Source of the DNA: Hirudinaria manillensis
Lineage: Eukaryota > Annelida > Clitellata > Hirudinida > Hirudinidae
Direction: 5' to 3'
Assembly: GCA_034509925.1 (NCBI GenBank)
Contig: CM067537.1
Coordinates: 1,109,501-1,173,500 of the forward strand
Length of the DNA stretch: 64,000 nt
The position numbers and the translations under genes are program-made. Under the pieces are notes generated by a model. The model did not search any database, was not told where the DNA came from, and saw nothing but the letters and a program-made list of their open reading frames with translations. Shown piece after piece: positions 32,246-43,764 of this stretch (its first letter is position 1; each line of letters begins with the position of its first letter).

Positions 32246-32762
32246 ATTCAGCCTCTGAGTATTTTTTTCTGAAGTTTCTTAAAGTTTAGACTTTACATAT
32301 TTGCTTTAAAAACAAAATTGGTTTTATTGACGGACAATCATGCAACGATATTGTTTACCATGAAAATGTAATATAGGCTCTCACGTCATCTAAAAAAAAC
32401 GCGGATCGTTTAAGATTTAATAGCATCATACGTATTGAAAAAAGTGGACTCAATTCTTTATACATTGTAGTATTGCTTTAAATTAATTATATAATAATAT
32501 ATATATATATATATATCTAACCCTTGTTATATCAAATGTTTAATTTCCTTTAGTTCTATTTCCACCTATTCCTCCCTTAAAAATCGTTGCATTCACATAC
32601 AAAGGATTGCAGTTTTATTTCATAAACAGATATTGTGAACTTTGTAGATGTTACTTCGTTTATGGAGTTAAACTTTATAAATCCTTCAAAATTCAGTCCA
32701 AACTGGAATCTTTAGAGGTGGCCGAGTAAAACGTCAGGGAGTTCATTGTAAATTAAACGATT
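32246..32762. other. Intergenic, copy 7 to copy 6
   Basis: The 0.5-kb spacer is the shortest in the array. Its right part (about 32520-32762) is similar to 37900-38127, so the 3' flanks of copies 7 and 8 are homologous. Confidence 0.5.
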
Positions 32763-35700
32763 TCATATTCTATTTTTTAAAAGAAAATTCATTCTGAGTA
32801 ATTTTTTCATCTGCCATTTTAGGTTTTTGCCCATCTCCTCATCAGTTTCACCTTCCTCGGCTTCTCCTTCACTATTTGAATGAAATTCTTTCCAACTAAA
32901 ATATTTTACCAAACACTGAATAAAATTTATTAATTAACTGTCAATGTAATGATAGTAGTATAATAATGTTAATAAAAATAATAATTAAATACTAATATTA
33001 TAGAAGTGATAAGAAGTGCATTTATGTAGCGCCAGGGACTTTGACATGGATTTCGGACACGGTCTGAGACTTTTGATTTTGTCGTGGCTCGGTGAAAAAA
33101 ATGTTAAAGTTAAATCCTAGTAATTTAAAACAAAGATATTGCTTAGCTTGAACGTTTCTAACCATAACACCGTAGCTAGAATCAAAGTGGAAGCTACTGG
33201 AAAAACGATCAGTACAGACACGGGTATGTTTTGAACAGATACTCCTTCTTCCATTGGATCATGTGCACTCCTAACTAAAATTTTGTTATGACATTATTGG
33301 ACAATAGTTTGATCTGCTAATTCCAATATTATCGATAACAAAAAGTACGGAAATAGGTTTGGAAATGATTAAATATCTGTCTGTTTCATTCAAATAACTA
33401 TTGATTTTTACCTATGCAAATATCTTTTGACATGTAATTTGAATATCCTGGTTTACAAATGCAATTGTAGGAGCCATTCGTATTAAAACAATTTGTAGTT
33501 TGATGATCGCATGGATGGAATTGGCATTCATCGATGTCTGAAATTCAAGTTACAGAAAATAAAGATTTTAAGACTTAATTCAAATTGCAGTTCGTAGTTT
33601 TTTCAACAATAATTGTTTTTCTTGGTAAAGAAATCCACGAACCTGTGCATGTAGTTGGATCGATTCTGGAATATCCTATCATACAATCGCACAATTCCTT
33701 GCTTTCAATTACCACACAAACTGCATTTTCTATGTTTTTACATAGATTTGGATCCTTGCAGACATTTGGAGATGTTCTTGAAGGAAATGTTGTTGAAGGG
33801 AATGTCGTTAATGAATATTTTGTTGTCGATGTTGAGGTTCTTGGCACTGAACCTTTGGTGCTGATTGTTCGGATTGTTGGCACTGAACCTTTGGTGCTGA
33901 TTGTTCGGATTGTTGATGAAGTCTTTGTAACTATATTTCTTGTGGCGTTTAAAGCTATAATAGGATAATGCATTAGTGGCAGTGGACCAGCCTAGGTCCT
34001 TATAATAGGTTTTGCATACATTTTGTCACTAATGACTTTTTTTTGTAATAGTTTAATTTTTGCAAAATGATTTTTTACAAATAGACACACACAAATGCAT
34101 TGCTTTGCAATTTACATTGAAATAATTTACATCGTTCAAGGCAATGATCACCAGTGTATCCGGGTTTGCAAAGGTCTTTACAATCTCCGTATTTGTCGTA
34201 TACACAATGGAGGAATTTTGAACATTTATTTGATGGATAATATTTCTTCAAGCAAGCTATTATTTTAAAAATCATTACTTTTAAACTATATTAAAATATT
34301 TTTTAAGGAACGAGCAAAGCGGTACTTTCGTAAATGGAAAAGAACTTCTTTCCTCCGCAAAATTCATTAACATTTCCTGCGCATTTGGTATCGCATTGAA
34401 CGCCGAGTCCATTTATTGTGACATCCGCATTATTATTACAAGAGCAGGCATTTCCCTCCTTCAAAATGAATATTTATAAACTTTAAAATAGCTTGCTATT
34501 GCTGACTAAATTTTGTACCATAACTTTGTTAATTATTTGTCAAAGTTAGTGATCGAATATGTACCCTGAGTAAGGCGTAGTTATAATTGCTGCAGTGCCG
34601 CAGACATTTTTCAATTGTCATGCTTCTCTCTACCTTGGTCAACTCTTCATCATAACCACTGATATCGAAGCATCCTCCGTAGCGGGGTAGACGGGCTCTT
34701 ACTATTAATATCGGTCACGTATTAACGATCGTTTAAACTTCGTAAGCAAAATCGAGTTCAAATAAATTATTCACTAGTGTCGAATTTAAATTATGCAAAT
34801 ATAAATTAAATTATAATTTTAATTATGCAAATAGGATCTGTCAATTAGTCCAGTGATAAACTTAAAATACTTTCCAACCGAGGTACAGAGAGTAAAGGCC
34901 ATTTCCTCCGCAAGTATTGTGTCCATCATTGCACAATAAGTTGCAATACTCGGGCGGTGTCTCGTCTTCGTTCTCAAAATTACTGTCGCAATAACATCCT
35001 TCGTCCTCGTGAAAGATACGCAGATTATTATTTAATTAATGAGCGTAGCAAATTTATCATAAATTAATTTATTATTATGATTATTATTATAATATTTATT
35101 ATTATATCAGTCCCTAAGAAATAACTTGAGCAACCATTGCAAACGACTATGGAAGACAATTGAAATTAGCTGATATCCTAATGCTTCCTGAAATAATAGA
35201 AAGAATGCGTCTACAGTCGTACTTAAGTCTGATAATAATAATAATATAATGGAAATTATTATTATTATATTAGATATTAATATAATTAATAATAATATAA
35301 TATTATTGTATTAATCTGTATATTACTTATATAAATTAGATAATATAATATATTAAGATAATAATAGCACTAAACAGAGAGACTGGAACTTGATACTGTA
35401 TCAACAGGTAGGGTTTTCTAATATAATTTCCAAATGGGACAGAAAATGTTTCGAAGCCAACTTGGACTTATGTAGAATTGGTAATTACTAGAAACTAGAA
35501 TATTAACAATTATGTACGTGTTGTTTGTCAAAATCATTGTCTCCTATTCCTATAACTTAATACCAATCTTGTGTTCCAAACCATCTATTTGCAAAAGTCT
35601 TTTACGAATTGCACTTAATATTCCTGCTATTAACAGGATCAATAATTGATACGAAAGCTATTTTATTCATATATTCATGAAACTAAAGATAAAACTTATT

Positions 35701-36810
35701 ACTGCTAACTAACTATGTTGTGGTATAAATAAATCACAACCTTTAGGGCAAAAAATATGTGTCCAGTAAAAAAACATTGCTCCCGGCAATAGCTGACGCT
35801 GAAAAAGTCCGCCTCGTTTTTTATAATTGAACCTGGGAAATTTTTAAAGCAACCCTGGAAAACTGAGAGTATTCCGACAGGTAACAATGCTTAGAGAAAA
35901 TCATTAGTAATTATTTTTTAATCATAAGATGTTCAACGACCGTTATTAACGTTAATGAATGCATTTACCGAGTGTATGAACTTCAACCTCTGTCAACGAT
36001 AATCCTTCACTTGCTTGGGACCGAATCATGACCCTAGACTGTAACTGGGCTGAGGACTGACAGTTCACCCTCATTCCCGTACGAGATATTATACTCCTTC
36101 CTGGATAAGCAGCACAAGTAAAATATGTGTCTCCACCGTACAGTAAAACTTTGAAATAGTCCAATTGATCAGGTTTCGTGCCTGATGAAATGAAAAGCCT
36201 CACTTACTGATTACTCAATATTACACTTACAGAATATCGCAGAATATTGTTTTAAAATGATTCCTTATAACATAAAATTTATAAAATATTAAGTAAATTT
36301 TGTTATAAAATCTACAAAAATGCTAAGCAAATTTTACATTCCAATTATAACACAGTTCATCGATACAATATATTCACTCACCTTCCCCTGCATAGACGAC
36401 GACGTAGTGTACATCGTAAGTTCCGTTCAAGAAAATTTCTATAAATGTTGATTTCTGGCACAAGTGGCCTTCAACATCTACATAATTTTTAGGATCTTTG
36501 TTTCCATCAACGATGACATTTGACAACTGGTTATTCTTGCAATCTCTAACGGGCACGTTCAAAGCTACGTTGATTGCAGCCAATTCTGAAAGATTTCTAC
36601 TTTGTAAAATAACATTGAATGCGATGGAAAAATTTTAAAATGCATCTTTTTATCATAAATGACAGAAAAAGGTCTTTTTTTAGAGTAGAGTATTTAACAG
36701 TGTTTAATATTAAACCAATTCACTCAACCGTCCTTACTTGTTAGCATTTGTTGATAGTATAATATTGCAGCTATTAAATTTAAAGATGACAAAGGTAGTA
36801 ATGTCGTCAT
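32763..36810 (-). CDS. Receptor copy 7: lectin-like / WSC / EGF single-pass membrane protein
   Basis: About 614 aa, exons 36738-36810, 36382-36585, 35969-36181, 35741-35889, 34879-35005, 34565-34701, 34326-34458, 34131-34256, 33643-33954, 33412-33537, 33163-33274, 32763-32895. Standard order, the longest copy. The linker before the second EGF is Thr/Ser-rich and contains two perfect tandem copies of [12 protein letters not shown] (36-base units at 33841-33876 and 33877-33912). The laminin-like EGF exon ends with GAT at the donor instead of the usual GAA, which changes the codon at the junction. The tail is first acidic ([15 protein letters not shown]), then basic. The membrane-proximal EGFs nearly equal those of copy 8, while the lectin and WSC parts are strongly diverged. 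Confidence 0.85.
33841..33912. repeat. Perfect 36-bp coding duplication in the stalk of copy 7
   Basis: Two adjacent identical 36-base units keep the frame and each encode 12 Thr/Ser-rich residues. Copy 8 lacks the second unit and most of this linker, so stalk length varies between copies. Confidence 0.95.
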
Positions 36811-38127
36811 ATTTCATTATTTTACTCGGTATTTTACATCGGTACATTAGTTAGTTAATTGAACAACAAAGAATTTTTACGGGAAATTCCCCGAAGTCGA
36901 AGATTTTACTAAAGGAATGATTCCAGCGGATTACGTCACTACTAACAAAACCATAGAAATAACAGTTTTATATGAAATCATATCCAAGAGCTGGTCTGCT
37001 TAACTTAAGTAGGTTGAATTACTTGAACCGCTTTTTAAAAATATATACATTTATTTATATTTATATAAAGATAATGTAAAACGAATTGTTTACTCTACAG
37101 AAACGCCACTGTATACTGTATTTTATATTTTAATTTCGGGTTAAACCATAAAGACATAGAAACTAGAAAATAAACTAATCGATTATTCCAATCAGTTAAT
37201 TTGATCAACCAATCACGTAATAAAAAATACGATAAAAGCAGAAACTTTACTATAGAAATATAAGCAAAGTCGATGGATGCAGAAATTATTTCTGGGGCAA
37301 ATGGCTTTGTGGGCGTTATGACGTATAACCTAATTAATTAAAACAATAAAAAATAAAATAAATTATGCAATTAATATAATTAAATTAATAAATTAATTTA
37401 TTAACACTTAGCTAATAATTCTGGGGTATTTTTGCTTTGACCGAAAATATTAATAATAATTTTGTGAGAAAATGTATTAAAATGGAAAATTAAATAATTG
37501 GTTACAGCATTCAAATAGTATATCAAGGCATCTTTATTTATGATTATTCTTAATCCACATTAATCTTTATCGACATTAATCGTATTTTATGGTGAGGGAA
37601 TTCGTGAAAATAGCGAAAAACCAGCTAAAATGTTTTAGATGCTCTTACGAAACTGTAATACGTTGATTGTTGACCAAGAATATCCTATTTCTCAATCACA
37701 CACTTCCTATCCTTCAATCACAATACAAACATCGTTTTCTATGATTTTACAATGATTTGGATCCTAGTCAATGTCTTTGATTTGATTTTGATTTAAGATC
37801 ATCCTGATTGATGAAGATTTTGATTTTGATTTCATGTCACCATGCTAGTGATTTTCCCAAATCACTGCTAAGCATAAATCAACTCAAATTCTCTCGAACG
37901 TTATTTCCATAACCATCTTTTTTTTTTAAATCCACAAACAAAAGATTTCAATTTTATTTCTTATACGGTTCTCAAAAAAAAAAATTAAAGGATGTTCATT
38001 TTTTATTTCATTTATGGAATTAAACTTTAAAAATTTGATTCCTTCAAATTTGAAGCAAACTGATATCTTTAGGAGAGGCAGGGCAAAACATCAAGGGGTT
38101 CTTTAGTGAAGATGTAAATGGTGTAAA
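36811..38127. other. Intergenic, copy 8 to copy 7
   Basis: 1.3 kb, A+T-rich. It contains a decayed EGF exon (37679-37775) and, to its right, 3' flank sequence shared with copy 7. A GATTTTGATTT-type simple repeat lies at about 37785-37845. Confidence 0.5.
37679..37775 (-). pseudogene. Relic of an EGF exon of the receptor family
   Basis: It aligns along its length with the second EGF exon of copies 7 and 8 (compare GGATCCAAATC, CATAGAAAA, GTTTGT, ATTGAA, GGATATTC). The frame is broken by indels and stops, and several cysteine codons are lost. It shows that another receptor copy, or part of one, once lay between copies 7 and 8. Confidence 0.7.
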
Positions 38128-41100
38128 TTAAATTTTCTTATTCGACTTTTTAACATTAGTATTCTTTCCTCTTTTTTTCCCAATCTTCGTCTTCGCATGT
38201 TCTTCAGAATCTCCTTCACTGCTTTTTTCAGGTTTCCTGGGACTAAAATATTTTATTTGACCAAGCACTGAGCATAAATTATTAATTATCTGTCACTCCA
38301 ATGAAAAGAAACTAGTAATGCTATTAATAATGCTATATTATTGAATACCAATGGTATTAATAGTATTATATAAATGATATGAGGTGCATTTATGTAGCGC
38401 CAAGGGCGTTGCTGTGGAATTCGGACACGATCTGAGACTTTGGATTTTGTCGAGGCTCAGAGAAAAATGTTAATTCAATCTTGGTAATTTAAAACAAAAG
38501 ATGTTGCTTAGCTTGGATTTAGTTAAAATCTTCTAACCATAAAATCAAAGCTAGAATCAAACTTGAGGAGATAGGAAACATGAGCATTAAGGCTGCAGGC
38601 AAATCTTTCAAAAATCCGCCTACTTCCATTACATTGTGTGAACCCTTAACTAAAATTTGTTATGACATCATTGGACAATAGTTTGATCTGCTAATTCCTA
38701 TATTATCGATAACAAAAAGTACGGAAATAGGTTTGGAAATGACTAAATATCTGTCTGTTTCATTCAAATAACTATTGATTTTTACCTATGCAAATATCTT
38801 TGGACATGTAACTTGAATATCCTGGTTTACAAATGCAATTGTAAGAGCCATTCGTATTAAAACAATTTGAAGTTCGTGGATCGCATGGATGGAATTGGCA
38901 TTCATCGATGTCTGAAATTCAAGTTACAGAAAATAAAGATTTTAAGACTTAATTCAATGTTTATTTCATAGTTATCCCTTTATTGAATTTTTCTTCAGTA
39001 ATTATATTTTAACAATAATTGTTTTTCTTGGTAAAGAAATCCACGAACCTATGCATGTAGTTGGATCGATTCTGGAATATCCTATCATACAATCGCACAA
39101 TTCCTTGCTTTCAATCACCACACAAACTGCATTTTCTATGTCTTTACATAGATTTGGATCCTTGCAGACATTTGGGATAATGTCCGGAGATGTTCTTAAA
39201 GCGGATGTCGTTGAAGGGAATGTTGGTAATGAATCTTTTGTTACACTTTCAGTCGCTACAGACTGATTGAAGTAAGAAATGTTTATTATTATTTAAATAA
39301 TTATTATTCTTTTATCGCAAATTAATATTCTATTGCAAATTATTTTAATAAGCCAATAAATCATGTTATAAAAGCAGTTCTTACGATCTTGACTTTTTCA
39401 GTTGTTGATGGTTCAACGAACATGGCTATTAGAAAATACAATAAATTACGTAATTATTATTATTTATTAATAATTATATTAATAATTATTAATAATTAAT
39501 AATTATATTAATAATTATTAATAATTAATAATTATATTAATAATTATTAATAATTAATAATTATATTAATAATTAATTAATAATTAATAATTATTAATAA
39601 TTAATAATTATATTAATAATTATTAATAATTAATAATTATATTAATAATTATATTAATAATTATTAATAATTAATAATTATATTAATAATTATTAATAAT
39701 TAATCATTATATTAATAATTATTATTTATTAATAATTATATTATTAATTATTAATAATTAAATATTAATTAAATATATTAATAATTATTATTAATTAATA
39801 ATTATATTATTAATAATATTATTAATAATATAATTATTAATTATTAATAATTAATTAACTAATAATTATTAATTATTATTAGCCTCTTCAGTTGAGATAG
39901 TTTAAAAAATGTATTATCTCAGATTGCTATATGGGCAAAGTATTGGATTATTTGCTTGCTATATATATATATATAATTATGAAGCTGATTAATTAATTAT
40001 TAATTAATATTATAACATTTAAATCGCTATAATAAATATAATAGGGAAATTTACATTTGTATCAAGTTTATATGATACAAAATGCTTAATTGTTGTGTTA
40101 GCAGAACTCTTTACATTGGGGCAGTTCTAAAAAGGCACAATCTGAAGTTGTGATAGTTAATTTATTAAAATTATTAAATTTAATTTAATATTAATCAAAT
40201 TAAATTAATATAACTGTAAATAAATTTCTGCCAGCAGAGTACAAAGTTATTCTTTCGTCGAATCAACAAATTGCAATATTTGAATAACTTACTTCGTTTA
40301 AAGCAGTGATCGCCAGCAAATCCAGATTCACAAGTGCCTTTACAATCTCCGTATTTGTCTCGTTCGCAATGAATGAATTTCGAACATTTGTTCGATGGAT
40401 AAGAATTTTTCCAGCAAGCTGTTAGCAAGTTAGTTGAAATAATTAATAAAATATAGTAATTCCAATGCTTCTACAAAGATAAAAAACAATACGCAATACT
40501 TTCGTAAATGGACAGATAATCAACCCCTCCACAAAGTTCATCGGCATTTCCAGTGCACTTGGAAGTGCATCTGTCGTGGAACAAACTAATTGCAATTTTC
40601 GAGTTGTTGTGACAAGAGCAAATGTTTCCTCCCTTGAATAGTTAAAATAAAATTCGAGTGATTTAATTAAATTTGACTGATTTTAAATTGAAATTGATTT
40701 TAAAAAAGTACTTCAAGTAATGCAAAGCTTGAATTATCACAGTGACGGAGACATTTCTCAACTGTCATGTCGTCACGGATTGTTAAGAAGGTCCTAAAAC
40801 CGAGCTTTTTGAAGCATCCTTTATAGGTGGGGAGTCTGGCTATTACTGTTAACAATAATTGAACAAATTGAAAAAATTGAACAAAATAATAGAATGTTTA
40901 TTATTAATGGAACAAATTAGCACAATACGATGTTTATTACATGACATTGTCAAAATGATGAGACCTAGGTCATATTATTTAAAATGTCTGCATACCGAGG
41001 TAGACTGAATAAGTTCCGTTGCCCCCACAGGTGTTAATCCTATCCGAGCACTCAATATTGCAATGTGTATGTGATATTTCATCGTCATCGTTAAAATCAC

Positions 41101-43007
41101 TGTCACAAAAGCAGGTCTCTCCATTCTGTTGATAAATAACCTTAATAAATAAAGCTAAGAGGACGTACGCTCTAAATGATGTCTGATGTCAAAATTAATA
41201 GCAATTTTTAAAATAAATAAATATTTTTGGAGCATATAATTGCAATATTGATTTTAAGTCGTAGAATATTAAAAAAATAAAGACCTAATTACTGTAATAT
41301 TTAATAATACTACAATATTTGCATGCATGGGCATCAAATATTCATCATTTATAAACAATATGATTGCAGATTAATTTCAAGCTAAAGAAAAGCCTAAAAC
41401 ACAAGACCTTGACAGCATAAAATATATGCCCGTTGTATGCACAAAAATGCTGGCAGCTACTGAGGTCAAATCCGTTACTTCTGCTGGACTCTGATACTCC
41501 ATCGAATTTTCTGAAGCATCCTCGATAAACTCCAAGTCTTTCTCCAGGTAATCCAGATGCTGAATAAAAAGAGTCGAAAGCAAGCATTAATAATAACAAT
41601 ATTATTATTATTAATTAATTTTATTATTAATATATTATTATTTTTTTAATGCCTGCATCACCATTTATTTTGGCTGAAAATAAATTATTATTATTATTAT
41701 GTTGTTGTTATTACAAATTAAATGTTATTAAGGAACAACATTATTGTTATTATTACTATTTATTTTGTCATTATCTTACTATGATAACTAATTAATTCTT
41801 AAAATATGCTAATATTAATTTTCGAGAAGCTAGGTTTACTAAGGGTGTGAACTTCAATTTCTGATAACGAAAAGCCCTGATCTGTTCGAGAACGAACTAC
41901 AACTCTGGAATGAAGAACCGATGAAGTGTGACAATTTACTCTCATCCCATTATTGGATGTTGAACCCAACCCCGGATATTCAGAGCAACTGGTCGTATGG
42001 TTTCCACTTCCCACTTCTACTATGAAATAGTCCAATTGCTGCGGTCTTGTGCCTTGTTGAAAAATAAAAGCACTGGTCGAATGAGTCGTGTATATTTCAA
42101 CTTGTTTACAGAAATAAACAGAAATAAATATATTAAAATTATATAAAAAAAAATTTCATATTTCTATATATCCCAATTTTTGTCTTAAATTTGTTAACAA
42201 ATAGTACCACACATCTTACTTTGTAAGAAATATGTATGGGTATCCTTACTATATACTTAATATATGACTTATCAGTATAACAACTTATCACCTTCTCCTG
42301 CATATACGACCACGTAATGTATGTCGAAAGTTCCATTCAGAGAAACATCGACGAAGGTTTGGCTTCCTCCACAAAGACTTTCAATGTCCACGTAATGTTT
42401 AGAATTTTTGTTTCCGTCGAGTATGGCTTTCGAGAGTTCTTTTCCATTGCAATCTCTGGCGATCTTGTTCAGGGCTACGTTGACTGCGTTCGTTGACTCT
42501 AAGATAGTTCGTTAAGTTCATTAAAAACAAAAAGAAATTATGAAGAAATAATTAAATTTAAAAAAAAATAAACATTTCAATTAACACAATGAATTTACAA
42601 TTTTGGAACTCATGTTGTAATAAGTAAGGTTTTTTTTAAACATTTACATTGTATACTAAACTTTTGGAACTGTCTTATCGAAGTAATCAATATGTGTGTT
42701 AGGGCAGTTCCATCTAATAATTATAGTTTGGCATTAATTCCTAGCATTTATGATTAATTTCTATAAAATGATTGTATTAGTCTCCGCTATTTGTCCGAGT
42801 GCTTCAACTGAACTTATGACAATTTTTTGTCCTAAACGAGATTCCTTAATAATAGTATTATTAATATTATGATTATTAATATTATATTGGTGACCTAATT
42901 TTAACTTCAGGTTAGTCCGTAAAACCATTCCTACTTGTTAGCATTTGCTGATGGTACAACAATACAGCCATCAACTTGATAGATTTCAACATTTCTATCG
43001 CACACAT
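38128..43007 (-). CDS. Receptor copy 8: lectin-like / WSC / EGF single-pass membrane protein
   Basis: About 591 aa, 13 exons: 42935-43007, 42292-42498, 41840-42052, 41408-41559, 40996-41125, 40712-40845, 40500-40632, 40293-40418, 39385-39425, 39049-39262, 38786-38911, 38538-38649, 38128-38242. Standard order. Uniquely, the linker before the second EGF appears split by an extra small exon (39385-39425, phase 1 to 0), which is less certain than the others. The intron to its right carries a 430-base A+T-only repeat. The membrane segment (LMLMFPISSSLILALILW) is followed by a 37-residue tail with SSEGDSEE, then a lysine-rich end. From the second EGF to the membrane exon, introns included, the gene closely matches copy 7. 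Confidence 0.83.
39452..39881. repeat. A+T-only minisatellite, about 29-bp unit
   Basis: Repeats of ATTAATAATTATTAATAATT plus about nine bases, with almost no G or C over 430 bases. The unit is nearly palindromic. It lies in an intron of copy 8. Confidence 0.95.
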
Positions 43008-43764
43008 TTTTCTTCCAGCTTTTTACTATTTCGTTCATTTACATTTTTTTTTTGCATAAAATGCGTAGAAATCGAAGTTTAAATCTTGTTTACTAAATTT
43101 AATGAACTGAATGAAAAATTGAAAATTGCGTCACGTTCCAAACAAGAAGACATTGGAACTGATATGTTTTGGAGCAAAGCAATGAGACTCTTTAAAATTC
43201 TAGGTTTGCTTGTCGTGTAAAATAAAAATAGAAAAACATTTTTTATTTAAAACGTTCGCTCTTTTTTGGTATAAATAAATAAATAATATTTTTGGTATAA
43301 ATAAATAATATATATAAATAAAACAAATAATATTTGTCTTTCATTCGGTGTTTAATGAAGGATAAAGCCGGTTTTATTTTTAGCCATTTTACAAACATAA
43401 ATCAGAAATCATTATTAATTTGCAATTTGCAAAAAAGAAAACAAACAAACTTCGAAATAATCTAAGATACGACGGTTACCTAAGTGGGTAAAATCTTTCC
43501 ACTTTGCAGACTTTTATTTTTATGACTTTAAGAAGAAAAATCGAACAAATTTATGATTTTTTTTTTCATTTTATTTCAACGACTTGAAGTCATTGGAGTC
43601 TCTTTTATTTTAATTTTTTCCAATTTAAAAGATTTTGCACATTTTTACGGGTTTATCGTTCGTTCGTTCGTTTGTTTGTTGAAACTTCTGAACTCTGAAG
43701 AGTGATCGTCGAAGTTGCAGAAAATGCTCTTCAACTTCGTAAAACAGTTTCCCAAGTTTTCCAA
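43008..43764. other. Intergenic, copy 9 to copy 8
   Basis: A+T-rich spacer with a short GTTC/GTTT tetranucleotide run (about 43657-43681). It should hold the promoter of copy 8 and the 3' end of copy 9. Nothing else was recognised. Confidence 0.45.

Noticed and set aside
39452..39881. Regularly spaced repeats as a CRISPR array
   Set aside because: The units are contiguous, A+T-only and lack unique spacers, and the genome is eukaryotic.
42139..42336. Open frame over the donor side of the first lectin exon of copy 8
   Set aside because: It runs across the intron in a different frame; the lectin exon at 42292-42498 with correct splice sites explains the coding signal.
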